Part shown: one piece after another, positions 43,825 to 55,985 of the stretch
Numbering within the stretch: the first letter of the stretch is position 1
How the letters are laid out: each line of letters opens with the position of its first letter
NCBI GenBank assembly: GCA_036426205.1
Contig: CM071568.1
Span: 119,162,245 to 119,226,244 of the forward strand
Source of the DNA: Ascaphus truei
Taxonomy: Eukaryota > Chordata > Amphibia > Anura > Ascaphidae
Length of the DNA stretch: 64,000 nt
Direction: 5' to 3'
The notes under the pieces: generated by a model
The model's input: the letters and a program-made list of their open reading frames with translations, nothing else
Told to the model about the DNA's origin: nothing
The model's database searches: none
Program-made: the position numbers and the translations under genes

Positions 43825-44166
43825 TTGGAAGAAGACGCCTCGGATATTGGAGCAGGAGCTGTACCCTCACAGAGACAGTCTCCCCAGGATAAACTACACC
43901 CCTGCGGGTTTTTCTCAAAAAAATTCTCCTCCGTAGAACAAAACTACGAAGTTGGCAACAGGGAACTTTTGGCCATCAAACTTGCTCTGCAAGAATGGAG
44001 ACACCTCCTGGAGAATACTGAAAATACGATTGAAATCCTCACGAACCATAAAGATCTATTATATATCAAGGGTGCCCATCGCTTCGGCTCCCTTCAGGCT
44101 CGCTGGGCATTGTTCTTTCTCAGATTCAACTATATCAAATCCTACATTCCTGTACTAAGAATCTAA
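43825..44166 (+). pseudogene. Gypsy RNase H
   Basis: Frame with EEDASDIGAGAV, LHPCGFFSKKFSSVEQNY, EVGNRELLAIKLALQEWRHL and HKDLLYIKGAHRFGSLQARW. This is the Gypsy RNase H domain with its D-E-D pattern partly preserved. Confidence 0.85.
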
Positions 44167-44299
44167 AAGCTGATGCCTTATCCCATCAATTCGTCAGTGA
44201 AGACAGATTCAAAGACATTCCTGAGACCATTCTACCCGCCAAATATGTCATCTCGACTAACTCTTTTGATGTACTGGATAAGATATTGGAGACTCAGAC

Positions 44300-45312
44300 A
44301 CTCATCCCCGAGGGTATGGAAGTGCCGGAGGGTTGTTTGTATGCTGCGCCTCAATTTCAGCAGAAGATCCTTTAGTGGGGTCACTCCTCTAAGTCTGCCG
44401 GTCACCCGTGTACAAAGAGAACTTCCAATCTGATCAGACTTACCTTTTGGTGGCCTAATATGTTTAAGGATGTCAAGGAATTCATCAACTCATGTTCCAT
44501 CTGTACTTGAAATAAGTCCGCCCGCAATAAGCCGTCTGGTCTGCTTCGTCCCCAACCCATTCTGGACCGACCATGGACCCACCTCTCAATGGACTTTAGT
44601 GTTGAGCTTCCTGTTTCTTGTGGGATGAATACTATTCTCGTTATTGTTGATACAGTAGGTTTTCCAAACTGGCCCATTTCATTCCTTTCAAGGGTCTTCG
44701 TAATTCTACCACCTTAGCAGATATTAATATCAAAGAAATATTTCCTATTCATGGAGTCCCACTCCATATAGTGTCCGATCGGGGGCACAGTTCGTCTCAA
44801 AATATTCTCGAAACTTTATTTCTGACACACAGGACAACTGGGTGGAATTACTCCCATGGGCCGAATTCACCCATAACTCACTCAGAAATGAGTTTACTCA
44901 AGAATCACCATTTTTCATAAATTACGGGTTCCATCCAGCGTGCCTTCCTATCTCTTCCAATACTTCTGGAGTTCCAGCAGCAGATTCTAGAGTGAACTCG
45001 CTCAAAAATTCTTGGAAGAATATTCAAAAGACTCTACAGGAGGCAGTACTCAGACAAAAGACACAGGTGGATCGCCATCGCCGTGGGGCACCCAAGTTTA
45101 GGCCAGGAGACAAGTGTGGCTTTCATCTAAAAAAACATAAGATTGAAGACACCTACACTGAAACTGGCTCCAAGATTCCTGGGCCCATTCACCATTCTCA
45201 AACAGGTCAATCCTGTGGCATAGCGCTTACAACTGCCTCAATCTATGAGAATCCCGGCAGTCTTCCAAGTCTCATTGTTAAAACCGTTTGTTCAAAGTTC
45301 TCAGTTTCCTGA
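44300..45312 (+). pseudogene. Gypsy integrase (zinc-binding and core)
   Basis: An HHCC segment near 44350-44510 (AGHP, FWWPNMFKDVKEFINS, CSIC) is followed by core pieces HLSMDFSVELPVSCGMNTIL and VSDRG, then LLPWAEFTHNSLRNEF, FFINYGFHP and FRPGDK. The core glutamate region is lost in a deletion near 44790-44840. Several frames are needed to read it. Confidence 0.8.
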
Positions 45313-45389
45313 CATCTCACCTAAACCTCTACCTGTCATCGTACAGGGTCAAGAAGAATTAAAAATTCAATCCATAATTGATTCCAGAT

Positions 45390-45540
45390 AGATTCCAGAG
45401 GAGGTGTTCAATTCCTCGTACATTGGAAAGGCTTTGGACCGGAGGAACGTTCATGGATACCTCTTCGTCAGCTTTATACTCCCGGCTTGCTAAGGCGGTT
45501 CCACGCCATGTTCCCACACAAGCCTTATGGGAATCGTCCT
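45390..45540 (+). pseudogene. Gypsy chromodomain
   Basis: GVQFLVHWKGFGPEERSWIP and LRQLYTPGLLRRFH form a chromodomain. Chromoviruses use it to target integration to marked chromatin. It lies just before the purine-rich AGGTGGGGAGAC that precedes the 3' LTR. Confidence 0.8.
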
Positions 45541-45564
45541 GAGGCGCTCTCAAGGTGGGGAGAC

Positions 45565-46308
45565 TGCAATGAATCAGGGAACACGTCCTTTGCGACGTGT
45601 TCCCTCCTTACCTGTCATCACTCAGACCTTCACTCTGGCACCAGCGCATGTGCGCACCCCCGCTCTGCTTACAGAGCGCGCGTGCATGCGCAGCTCTTCT
45701 AGAGTGCCACTGAGATTAGCTTCGCCCCCTCGGATGCTCCACGCTTCTCTTGCACACAGCATGCACATGTGATGCCGTGCACCACTCCCCAGCTGCGTGG
45801 CACGTGTTCATCTAGCCCACTTGTCTCCTGCAGCCAATCCTTGCCTCCGCGGAGGCCGTGCCTCCACTCCGCTTCCCTTACTACTGGTTCCTGTGTGCTA
45901 CATAAACCCTGCTGTTCCCTTCCTGCTTTTCTGAGTATACCTGTAACTTATTGTAGCCTTGAGCTCCTGCGTATGTTGTGCCTTGCTCGTTGTCTTGTGT
46001 TCCTTCCTGCAGTTTAATTCAAGGTGTACCGACCTTGCTTGACTTCTGAAACCCTCTGGATATTGACCCTGGCTTACCCTCGACTCTGCGGACCTCTCCA
46101 ACCCAGACCATGGCTATACGGACTTCTAGGATTCTGACCTCTCCATTCCAAGACCTTGGCAAGTATCAGGACTAACCCACTCTCTCCAACTCAGACCCGA
46201 CTACGTTGACAATTTGCATGCCAGGCACGCTTCCGCTGCTGTGGGTGTGTGGTTCTATACTTCCCCACCTCAGGTCCTGTCTTACTCGTGGGCAGCGCAA
46301 GCGTTACA
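45565..46308 (+). repeat. 3' LTR of the Gypsy element
   Basis: TGCAATGAATCAGGG to GCGTTACA, directly followed by the target duplication ATAAC. Confidence 0.9.
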
Positions 46309-46836
46309 ATAACAGGCAATAGTTTTTCATATGCAATGCAGCCTGAAAAAGAATGAGAATTTGTGAATGTCCTGTATTGCTCTGAGGGAGGTGTCGATAA
46401 GCAGTTGAATGTCCTTCTGCTATGCTTTGTGAGGGGGGAGGGTGCAACTTTGCCAGTACGAGTGTGCAGGATAATACACTGTAGTTCAAAGACATCATTT
46501 GAACAGTTTTACAATAAAGGTTCACTGCAGTACATACTGTAAATAACATGGGTGTGTGTCTGATATATTTCCATGAGTAGTATGCAAAGCAGACCAAGCC
46601 TAGCAAAAGGCAAAAGTGTGCAGCGCACAGCAATGAGTAGAAGGTAAGTGATTTTAAGAATGTAAAAATTGACAAAATATTAAAAACATGCATCACAAGA
46701 CGTTATTAGAGTAACAGAGGACAAGATTTTTTCTTTAAAATAATTGCTAGGAAAAAAGTACGGTAAAACACACTAAAGCATTTTACCAGTAATAGTGTAA
46801 TTACAGTACATATAGTAAAGAAAACTAAATACTTAC

Positions 46837-46991
46837 TCTGTTTGACTGTGGGACTCCGCTTTACACTTTTTGCCTTACTATAGGCATGATAACTGATTGT
46901 GCTTTTTGCTAAACTGAGGCCAGAAGTATCAAACCAGCGTTGGATCTGTAAAATTCCGTATCCTTTCTTGTACATATCCTGTATTCTCATG
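46837..46991 (-). pseudogene. IS630/Tc1-type transposase, exon 1 candidate
   Basis: Minus-strand exon with GTAAGT donor (46831-46836) and TCTCAG acceptor at 46992. It encodes MRIQDMYKKGYGILQIQRWF, then DTSGLSLAKSTISYHAYSKA, a helix-turn-helix DNA-binding domain of the homeo-like class at the N-terminus of Tc1-type transposases. The acceptor-like site suggests further coding or leader exons upstream, which I could not locate. It is about 6 kb from exon 2 only because a 5.56 kb Gypsy was inserted into the intron. Confidence 0.65.
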
Positions 46992-47177
46992 CTGAGATTC
47001 TTTGAAATCCTTTACTTTTGTATCGCTGCTATTGAAAAAAAAAAATCAAGAATAGAGGAATGTATATTCAATGTGTATTCGATGTATATTCAATGTGTAT
47101 TGAATCAACAAAAGTGATGGTGTGTATACTGTAATGTAATGGACCTCGCTCAACAGGTTTAGTATAGTATACAGTAC

Positions 47178-49950
47178 TGTGACAGTGAAGGGGTTAATCA
47201 AGCCCAATTGGTTACCCCTGATCCGTGTTTTGAGTTCCTAGAGTGTCAGCTCTTGGACCTGACTGTCATATATGCATTGCTGTGACTGTGTACAAATTAT
47301 GCGACAATAAATATTTATTTATGTTTGTTCCTTTCCCAAGGTGCTAGGACCCGGAGATTTCTAGGCGGTAAGTTTCAGGGTGAGTTTGTCGGAGAAAGTC
47401 TTTACAGAATGTGGCTATGTATCGGGGGTCCAGAGTTATAGGATACCCCAAAAACCTATCCGGGAATCAAGTTAGATTCTCGGGTATGTTAAAGCACATT
47501 GCTCCAGTCAAACTCTAATCCTGGGAACGGTATTGCGGCTCACCACCAGAGTTCCTGCTTCAGCACAGATTGGACAGGTAAATGGGACATGAGCGGTTAA
47601 TGTATCCCTGCAACCTACATGGAGTCTCTAGTATAAGGGGGTTTGCCCAGGTAGATGCCCAGCTAAGTTATAAAGCTATATGGGCTAGTATTGTGTGTAA
47701 AACATTAAAGTTAGTTTCTATAGTGTGGCCAGGTAAAAGGTTAATAGGATGAGGAAGTATATTTATCTTATTCTATCCCTGACACCAGAGAGAGAAACTT
47801 ATACAGTTTACACAAAACATCAGACACAGGGAAAAGTATATTTTATTAAAGGTTTACATTAATACGTATATATGCTGTAGCCTGTGAATGAATGGTTGGG
47901 TAAATATGAAAGTCCCCAAGGTTTATATTTTTATTAAAGAAATGTTCAGAGGGGGTCATCCAGTATGGATAAAAATCCATTTGCATGGGAGATAGAGTGG
48001 CTACTCCGTCCTCTAAGCTTCAAAGGCAATCCAGGAAATGGAATTGTTAAACCATTTGTTAGCAAGGAGGGGAAAGGAAGCAATTTCAATAAAGCCATCC
48101 TGGCGTGTTGTCACCTGGCCCAGACTTTCTGGCATTGAGCCTGCGGGGGGCTTGGAATAATAAGTGAGCAAGATGGTGATCTGCGCACATGCCTTCTTAC
48201 TTTTCTGAAGCCATAGGTGCTAGCATTCACAAATCTGGCAAAGTGTGTAATTGGTCAGCGATCAAATTCCCACGCCGTTGGTTGGCGGACAAGCTGTGGG
48301 ACTGCCTTTCCCAAGGTGTATGAGAAAGCTAGTCACCACCCCAGAGGTGTGATTCAATATGTTTCCATGTGTGTTCCAAGAATTCCAAGCTCTGAGTAAG
48401 TCATCTAATTTTCTCAGAAGCTATGTGTCCAGTTACAAGTCTCCAGCAGGAAGAGGCTACTTGAAGGAAAAGCTTCCTGGATTATTTTGCTGTTTGTTTT
48501 GCAACTAGGAAAGGTAGTTGTGTTACCCCAGATTCCCAAAATAAGTGTGTCTTTCTCCTGTTTTTTGTCTAATATTGTGTGTTTGCCTATTTAAGTGAAT
48601 AAATTACAATTTATTTAATCACTCATTTTGCTCAATGAAATGATCCTGGTGTAGCCCTTTTTCCTTATTACTATAAGGGTCTACTGATGCTGTATATACC
48701 TATGGCTCACAAAGATCTGAGCCTCCGCTAACTGGGAGCCTGGGGCAACAATAAGTAACATGGCAGTGCCTCCACTTGCCCAGGATCCCCGCTGTGTGAG
48801 ATTCCCCTGGACAAGAATAACAATAACAATCCACAACTCTGTAACCTTTACTATATACCTGTGGCATGAATACACATATACTGCATATAATATTGAACAG
48901 CATATAAACATATATCATATGTGACAAGTAATATTACATAGAACATATGCACTTCTACAATGGATATAACTGCATATCAGTGGTCCAGAATGCACACCAC
49001 TGTGCAAGTGTCCCTCTCCCACCACCGTGTGCACCCCACACTGTGTCCAATGTACTGGACCAGTTCCTTGGTCACTTAACCCCCAGTGTCCCCAAAGAAA
49101 CCACTACTAAGGCGTAATCCGTGCCTACAGGTACTGGTGTTGGTGCACTTATAAAAATACCTGCCGGGCGCTCCAGCACCCGGTCGCTGATACTTCAAAA
49201 AGTATCCGCAGATCCAGCGTCGTCTCTCGTGAGTAATTCTCCACGGTCAGGGAGGTCTCTCACAAGTCTTGACTCTGCTCTGTAGTCTGATCCCAAACTA
49301 CCGATCACCATGCAGCTCAGGAAGATTCTGTGTCCCTGACTGCCACTATCAATAAGTGAGTAATTCCCTATCTAGGGCTGTTCCCTGCAGTATCACAAGC
49401 TGGTGGTGATGCAGGGCCTGTACTGGGGCCTAGGGGGAATTCCTGGCCTATGCAGTTGGTCACTGACCCCCTGCACTACACACCTCCTCTCCCCTTGCTC
49501 TCCCAGGACTCACTGGCTAGCGTGGTCTCTGCTGCACGGTTCCCTTTCCTGCCTGCCAGCAATCCTCACACACTATTGGCTGCCTGGCCCCCTTTGACCC
49601 TGCTGAGACTCATGGGAATTGTAGTCCCAGCTCATAGCCTCTTCTCTATTGGCCAGCCGTTCGCGCGCTTTTACTGCGCATGTTTGTCCTACCAGGAGCC
49701 TCCCGCTACACATCTACACTGTGCATGCGCAAGGACACAACATGGTGATGCTCTTTACTTGCCTAGCCGCCGCAGAGCCTCCGGAGTACCGGAGCACTCC
49801 CTGCTCGGCCCCCACCTTCCAGACTTGTCGGAGGTCTGCCGCTTGACTCCGGCGTCACCCGCAATAACCCCTTGTAGCGGAGGTAATGAGGGGGGCCAGG
49901 AGAACCCCATTACACTGGTAAAAAGGTGTATTTTGCCTGGTCTTCCATGA
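47178..49950. repeat. Unassigned repeat carrying a solo LTR
   Basis: Starts TGTGACAGTGAAGGGGTTAA after the AT-rich transposon part. It has AATAAA at about 47306 and 48599 and resumes after the solo LTR with TAAAAAGGTGTATTTTGCC. It may be an LTR itself (TG...CA ends), but no target duplication was found and no coding block is present. Confidence 0.4.
48650..49914. mobile_element. Solo LTR, family A, copy 1
   Basis: TGTAGCCC at the start and CATTACA at the end, bracketed by the 4-bp duplication CTGG (48646-48649 and 49915-49918). Shares TTGGTGCACTT, ACCTGCCGGGCGCTCC and GCAGTGCCTCCAC blocks with 62338-63433. The length (1265 bp) and 4-bp duplication fit an endogenous-retrovirus-type LTR. Internal genes are absent. 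Confidence 0.8.
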
Positions 49951-50128
49951 CAACTACGCCCACTTTTAACACCTGCAGCTCGTGTCCATGCCTGCCAAAA
50001 AAATTAAATAGGGACACAATGTATAAAAGATGACACAAATTGCATAGCCTCCCCACACACTGATCTCTATCTGAACTTGCTCTTGTCCAGAAACTGCATT
50101 GTGCATTCTTCCATCTGCATCCATGGAT

Positions 50129-51430
50129 CAACCCCGATTCTACAGACACAGGAATCTGCTGTCTTCTGCCATGCCACCACGCGAAAGTGAAAGGGGGAAG
50201 CTGTTTCCAAGCCAAAGCCAAAACCAAAGCCAAAGGAGAATAAAGAAAATGTTCCGAAGACTCCAAAGTCTAAGAACCCTGGTCCTTATTATGTGAAGAA
50301 GAAAATGGCTAACATATACTCAGATCAAACATTTTGGACGCCCAAAATAATTGACCCGGCACCCACCGAGGATGGCCCATTTTCCACCAATGCTCTGCTG
50401 GGAACCCTCAGCTGCCTGCTCAGCAACCATCCCCTATGATGCCCTCCTGGGAACCCCAGCTCACCTGCTCCAGCACCCATCCCCTACGATGCTATGCTGG
50501 TAACCCCCATCTCACCTACTCCAGCACCCATCCCCTATGATGCTCTGCTGGTAAGCCCCAGCTCATCTGCTCCAGCACCCATCCCCTACGATGCTATGCT
50601 GGTAACCCCCATCTCACCTGCTCCAGCACCCATCCCCTTTGATGCTCTGCTGGTAACCCCCAGCGCACCTGCTCCAGCACCTATCCCCTACGACGCTCTG
50701 CTGGGAACCCCTACTTCACCTGCTCCAGCACTCATCCACGCAGATGTCAACAGCACTCCTCGCACCAGATCCAGCTCATTAGCCCGCATGCTGAATGGTT
50801 TAATTTGTGTCAAAATCACTGACATCTCAACGGTGCAAAAGATTGATCTTCTTTTGGAGACCATGTTCAATATGGATAGGCGTATGGATAGATGGAGAGG
50901 AACATCGCGGGGATCTATTCTTTGCTTGGAGTCCATGCCCCTGTATGTCTGACGCAGGAGGGTGGCCTGGAGACACCTTATTCTACCTTGGAGGTACCGC
51001 AACCCCCTCCTCCATGCACACTCTCAATCCCTGGATTTGACCTTCACGCTTCCAACAACATGCACACAATAGGACCCTCCATGCTCACCCTTTCCACCTG
51101 CAGAATACATGCATGCCCTTCTGGTGGAGGAGATGACAACCCCGGGAAGGCCACGACAAGAGCAAAGCATCCTCCCAAACCACCTACCCTCACCCGCTGC
51201 CAGAAGCTAACACGCTTCAGCACCCAGGATTGTAACACTCCCAGACATCATCTTGAGAGAACTGCCCCAGCGCGTCCGGTAGTAAAACAAGATCAGAAGT
51301 ACTGGTCTAGCCCACAAATATGCCCTGTTCATCTTAAAACACCACATCAGTTTTGAGATGTACAGCGAGAAGACCCACAATGTAAATTATGAAGGAAATA
51401 AATGCAAGAAGGGTCTGCCGGCAAAATTAA
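50129..51430 (+). pseudogene. Second gene of the transposon: proline-rich repeat protein, possible BEN-like end
   Basis: Plus-strand frames starting MDQPRFYRHRNLLSS, then after a frame change a basic, lysine-proline segment (KENKENVPKTPKSKNPGPYY). A 17-residue repeat (SPAPAPIPYDALLVTP, about six copies) follows, then a conserved-looking block VKITDISTVQKIDLLLETMF. After another frame change comes MYSEKTHNVNYEGNKCKKGL, which recalls the NVxG...LP part of BEN domains. I do not recognise the family with certainty. Its outward orientation next to the right terminal repeat, opposite the transposase, suggests an accessory DNA-binding protein. Several frame changes show decay. Confidence 0.4.
50420..50745 (+). 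repeat. Coding minisatellite, 51-bp unit, about 6 copies
   Basis: CCAGCACCCATCCCC recurs at about 50470, 50521, 50572, 50623, 50674 and 50725, exactly 51 bp apart. The period is a multiple of three, so the repeat stays in frame. Confidence 0.9.
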
Positions 51431-51965
51431 GGATACAATCTACGCCAAGAGGACTCTGTCATTACATCGCGTGATTATACCCTGCTGTTTGTAAGTAGGG
51501 CTCTGATTTTTCCATCCCGGACGACCAGCGGTTCTCTGTATTTGTCTATACCATTTTATAGCATAGTTCTTTTTAAATAAATAGTATTTTTAATTGTCAC
51601 TAGGAGTCTCACTGTTTAATGTGATTTGTAGTGTAGGACTGATTTACCCTACAGTGTTGCACTATGATCTGTTTTTGTTTGTTTTTCTCTCATTACATGG
51701 CCTGTCAAGCAAGTGTGCAGATTCCATGAGGAATACAGGACATTCCATTGAATATTTGGCGCCAGGTTTTTTTCTTTTTCATGTAATTTCTGTTTGTACT
51801 AGCAGTAGGTACCAGGCAGCCTAACTTTAATTTTAAGGTATTTGTAACTTGTCACATTGGTGTTTAAACTTTAGCGCTTCTTCACAATTTTTTTTCTTTC
51901 ACATTTGTATACAGTATAGAGTTACAGTATATACTGTACAGTATACAGTTGTTATAATGTATATA

Positions 51966-52239
51966 GTTAGACAGTAGCCATAGTCCAATATTGTGAAATA
52001 CACAATGCCTTTAATACAATAATCCTGGTGACATTTTTTTTTCTTTTCAGAACTGCAGCACTATAGGAAGGGGGCGAGGGGTGGAATGTGCAAACGTATT
52101 GTACAGTTTTCATAATGTACATTAACAGTCAGTAATTTGCCCTAATCCCCCCCTCTCAATGACAAAAGAACTACAGAATGCAATGCAGCCATTACAAAGA
52201 AGATAAAGACAAGATTGTACATTTTAAAGAAGAGGCGAC
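51966..52239. repeat. Right terminal inverted repeat, inner part
   Basis: Reverse complement of about 38180-38451 (AATATTGTGAAATACACAAT, AATGTACATTAACAGTCAGT, CAGAATGCAATGCAGCC). Interrupted at GAGGCGAC by the LTR insertion at 52240. Confidence 0.7.
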
Positions 52240-52728
52240 TGTGAAAGGTTGCACCCATAGGAAACAAACGTCAGGAAGTCAGACAGGGACAAGTAGACAG
52301 ATATTTGTTGGTAAACCAGGACAAGTTTATTCCACTGACAGTTTATGCTTTAGATCAAGATCAAACATAGAAAAAAGATAAAAGGCTAACAGATAGACCT
52401 GGTTTAAAGTACATTGCAGGGTTACTTTAAGCTCACAAGTTTGATTTCCATGTATCAGCTCTTCAAGGAGGCAGGAGCAGCAGAATCTGGGGAGAATAGA
52501 GTTCTGCAAAGCAGCTGCAGTGAGGTACAATCTTCTCCAACTCACTCTGATCTGCATACTGATCCCTCCTTAAATAGCATCAGATACCTGGTTCATTAGG
52601 ACCAAACCAAGTTAAGCCACACAGAGGGGAAACATTTCCAAAACATACACACATAGAAAACATTAGAAAATTGGTATCACATATACAATTTGTTACAGCA
52701 AAAACAAAAGTAATTAGCATTTGCACGG

Positions 52729-53305
52729 TTTAAGAGACGTGCTCAGAGGTATGCAATGGAGACTGTTTTAAGATGAAATTAAAATAAGGCTTTATTGAGC
52801 TTTAAACACAGCAAACATGTAAATCAGCCAACAAAATCCGCTCTACTTTGGAGTATATATACACTTTTGATCCAGCTCTCTAACTGCATGGTTGGCCCAG
52901 CGATTCACCAGCCCATATCATAGAGACATTCATATACTTAGATAGACATAGATAATAGTCTTAAAAGAAAAGTCTTATCTGTTAACTGGTTGCTGTAGGG
53001 GAAGGCTTCTTTGTTCTTCTGGTGTCCACACCCGTCTGTGATAAGGCAATGTCAGGATCCAAGTATAGAAGTATTATCCCCTGTGTCTTGTTGTCAGCTT
53101 GCAGTCTCTTTTGGCAGGCTCAAGACATCTATCTCCTTGTTCAGCCCAATTGTGGACTAAGGAGTCTCACTTCCTGTCTCAGAGGCAGGCTTTTTCTAAC
53201 CCCTGTAATCAGCCAGGTGGTGTTAGTTAATTGCCTACCAGCAGTTAACCACCACACTGCTGGTTTAGAGGCACATTTGTGAACAGGGATAAGTCCCCTG
53301 TTACA
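52729..53305 (-). repeat. 3' LTR of the coiled-coil element
   Basis: About 577 bp, close to the LTR at 56866-57451, with a small internal indel (TTGCGCCTGTTGC in the other copy) and scattered substitutions. Minus-strand start TGTAACAGGGGACTT. Confidence 0.85.
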
Positions 53306-53674
53306 TACTTCCCCTGTTTGTGGGAAGCTCGGGCTGGCCACAGCCAAAGCCCATCCTTCCACTCTCATTCGAGATCTTTCTGTGACTTGAATGAGAGTGG
53401 ATGGAGGAAGAGAACCCTCAGTCCCGCTGGGATTCAAGGCCTTTCTCCAGTTTATTAGTGTCTCCTCCCGAAGGTGCTTGAGATCAGCACTCCTCAGTCC
53501 CTCGAGGAGGACTTTTTCCAAGAATAGTCTTTTTACTGCATGTGCGGTCATGAGATTTCCCTTGCGTCGGGTGCTCCTCTTATTGTAGGCAGACTGTATA
53601 GCAACAGTTGCAGAGTGTTTAAGAATATCCCTTTGAGTTTTTCGCTCTTGAAGCTGTCTCTGCACTTTTCCCAC
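53141..53674 (-). pseudogene. Coiled-coil gag-like protein, C-terminal part
   Basis: Basic, helical segment (VQRQLQERKTQRDILKH, AVKRLFLEKVLLEGLRSADL, HLREETLINWRKAL) running into the 3' LTR. It follows the preceding frame with a small overlap (53619-53674), so a single frame change probably separates them. No family recognised. Confidence 0.5.
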
Positions 53675-54188
53675 TCAATGGAGTTGCTAGTTCAGCTTCT
53701 TTGGGAATGAGTTGCAATTCCACATCCACTTCCAGAGAATGTCCCATCTTTTCAGCTTCATCAGCTAAGGATTCTTCTGGTTTTGATTCTGCACGTATAC
53801 CTTTTTTTGTTGCCTGTTTAGTGGCTGAAGGTTTAGCTAGTGCTTGTTTATGTGGTTCAGACTTTGCAACCTTGTTTTTTAGGCGAGCGGTGCTCCCAGC
53901 TCTCACTGTACCTTTTTTGCTTTGGGTTTTTGTGGCTGTGGGATACTGATGCTTGGTCAGGGTTAATACTTGTCCTTGTAGTACTGTAATCTCATCCGCG
54001 AGAGATCCCTGATTTTTGAGTGCGTCTTGCAAGTCTCTTCTCAGGGAATTTATCTGCGCACTTTGCTTTCTCTGAGCTTGCTTCCACATTTTCATTGTAT
54101 TGTGAAGCCCTGTGAATTTCTTTGCTTGGGCCACAGTTACTTGTCTCAGTTTCTGGACCTTCTTGTGCTCCCTCTTGTGTCGAGTCAC
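53619..54188 (-). pseudogene. Coiled-coil gag-like protein, basic middle part
   Basis: Coiled-coil (KMWKQAQRKQSAQINSLRRD, LQDALKNQGSLADEITVL) followed by a lysine- and alanine-rich stretch (KPSATKQATKKGIRAESKPE), which would bind nucleic acid. About 250 bp of related coiled-coil sequence upstream (54190-54440) is in other frames. Confidence 0.55.
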
Positions 54189-54441
54189 CTTGGCTCTAAG
54201 CTTGGCCTCTAGCGATGCTTTGGTGATACTCAGGGTAGCCTTCAGTTTCTCATGCTGTTTGTGGGGACATACTAGGTAATCAGACGTTCCTGCAGCACTT
54301 TTATTTCTTTTTCAGCCTGCAGATTGTCTTCCTGCAGAGTTTGCTGCTTCTCCTCAACATTCTGGATGTGCGTACGCAGACCTTGCAGCTGGTTCTGCAG
54401 TCGGTGCTCTGCTTCAAACTTTTCCTCTTCCAAAAGTTCAT

Positions 54442-55263
54442 TTATTTCTTTAAGCTCGGCAGCTTTTCATTCTTTTCATTGATGTGGTCTGTCAACTGAG
54501 AATTCTCTTCTTTCAGTCTTAAATTTTCTCTTTTTGCAGTCTCTGTAAGTTTCAGGGCCTCCATGTAGTCCTCCTTCCATTTACGCACATCTGCTTTGGG
54601 AATGACAATTTCCTGGCGTGAGATTTCCTTCTCTAGGTTGAGGATCTGAAGCTCCTTCTGAGAGACTTTGATATCTGTATTAATACTGACAATAGATTCT
54701 TTAGAATTGTCCAGCTTCTCTGCAAGACTGTGTAGTTCCTTTCTGGAGACTTCCAGGTTTGTGTGGCCGCTGTTGATCTCATGCTGTGAGACATCCAGTG
54801 CTGCGCGAAGATTGTGAACATCTTGCTGAAAGATTTTAATCTCTTTCAGTGCCTCCTCATATTTCCGCTTCAGCTTAGCCATCATTTTATCAGATTGGTT
54901 AAGCTTTTCATCCATGGCAGTAATAGTAGCATTTGCAGTATCTAGCTCAGTCTTGAGATTGTCCAATTCTGTCCTGGCCAATGAGTACATCATGAGCACA
55001 TTCTTCTGTAGCTCCACGTTATTTTTCAGTAGCTCTGCGTAACCATCTTTCTTCAGTTTCAATTGTTCCCGGAGCAGATCACAGTCACGTCTGGCAATTT
55101 TCAGGGCATCTTCAGGGCTGGTCAAGGGATCGTCACTCACTGGTTCCGGCTCCACTTCCCTAGGATGGTTGATTGAGGGTTCCTCACTGTTGGCACCGGA
55201 CAGACACTTCTTTGGGTCACCCGACTTCTGCCTTGGGCCATCTGGATATTTGGTCATTCGCAT
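54442..55263 (-). CDS. Coiled-coil gag-like protein, longest open segment (273 codons)
   Basis: A continuous heptad-patterned helix: ARTELDNLKTELDTANATIT, NLRAALDVSQHEINSGHTNL, EVSRKELHSLAEKLDNSKES and similar 25-30-residue units. It starts with an acidic, serine-rich head (EVEPEPVSDDPLTSPEDAL). It is the best-preserved part of the element's single product and matches 34012-34782 of the plus copy, MITE aside. Such helices occur in golgins and in some retroelement Gags. The LTR flanks place it in an element, not a host gene. Confidence 0.65.
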   Translation of the reverse strand: MRMTKYPDGPRQKSGDPKKCLSGANSEEPSINHPREVEPEPVSDDPLTSPEDALKIARRDCDLLREQLKLKKDGYAELLKNNVELQKNVLMMYSLARTELDNLKTELDTANATITAMDEKLNQSDKMMAKLKRKYEEALKEIKIFQQDVHNLRAALDVSQHEINSGHTNLEVSRKELHSLAEKLDNSKESIVSINTDIKVSQKELQILNLEKEISRQEIVIPKADVRKWKEDYMEALKLTETAKRENLRLKEENSQLTDHINEKNEKLPSLKK

Positions 55264-55985
55264 GACGAATCTTCCATTTTCACTAGGCTGCAGGGCATTT
55301 CGTCCCCCTTTTTCTCCGCGGGATCTGCGGACGTGTCTGTTCCTTCCACGGTATGTGAAGAACCGCTTTTCTTTCTCTTTTTTCGCCTTTTTGTTTTGGA
55401 TGACTCTGTCCCCTCAGAGATACTGGGGTCTCCATCTTCATTTGAAATTTTAGCAGCTTCACTGGATCCATCATGCTTTTCTTGCAACTATATTAGCTGA
55501 TGGAAATATTCGGTGATCCGCTGCTCCAGCTCTTTCTCCTGCTGATCATATTCGTCAACATACGGAGCGGTATTTTCGGTTCGTACCGAGTTCAGGCACC
55601 CCCACCATTCTTGGGGTGTTTTGTGGGTGTGACTCGGTTTGGGTTCCCCGTAAGAGATGTCTTACTCCTCATCGGACTGGAAGGGCCACTCTTCCGTGGG
55701 GTAGGGTTCATTACAGGAACGCCGCATCTTCTCCTCCATTTTGGGGCTATAAAGTGTATTTTTCTTCCTGACCTTTGGAGGCTCTATTGCAGCTTTTGCC
55801 AGTATATTTTCTAGAACCCCAGCTTGTGATAGTCCTACCGGTGGGCATATTTTGCTTGAAGAGGTCGAAACTCTCACAGGCATCTCCGTAGACTTTTTCT
55901 TTCCTTTAGTAAGTTTTAAAACATCAGCGGTACTGTACACACATTCTTTCTCATTAGGTATACTGGATGTGCAGTTGCTAAGTAA
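55254..55985 (-). pseudogene. Coiled-coil gag-like protein, N-terminal segments
   Basis: Frames at 55940-55662 (STADVLKLTKGKKKSTEMPV, SSSKICPPVGLSQAG, PTEEWPFQSDEE) and 55487-55254 (KTKRRKKRKKSGSSHTVEG, acidic and basic clusters). Between them DEYDQQEKELEQRITEYFHQ is readable in another frame. Low-complexity and charged; a possible nuclear-localisation-type cluster is KTKRRKKRKK. Confidence 0.5.

Larger units (their letters stand above)
40746..46308 (+). mobile_element. Ty3/Gypsy chromovirus, full-length with both LTRs
   Basis: Bounded by the 5-bp target duplication ATAAC (40741-40745 and 46309-46313). The LTRs are 40746-41445 and 45565-46308. Internal order is gag, protease, RT, RNase H, integrase, chromodomain. 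It lies in an intron of the minus-strand transposase. LTR divergence is visible by eye (TGTAAGGAATC against TGCAATGAATC, plus indels), so it is not recent. Confidence 0.9.

Noticed and set aside
54442..55263. A 273-codon coiled-coil frame that looks like a host golgin-type gene
   Set aside because: It is enclosed by matching LTRs with a primer-binding site, and a second LTR-linked copy exists at 32-35 kb, so it belongs to an LTR element.
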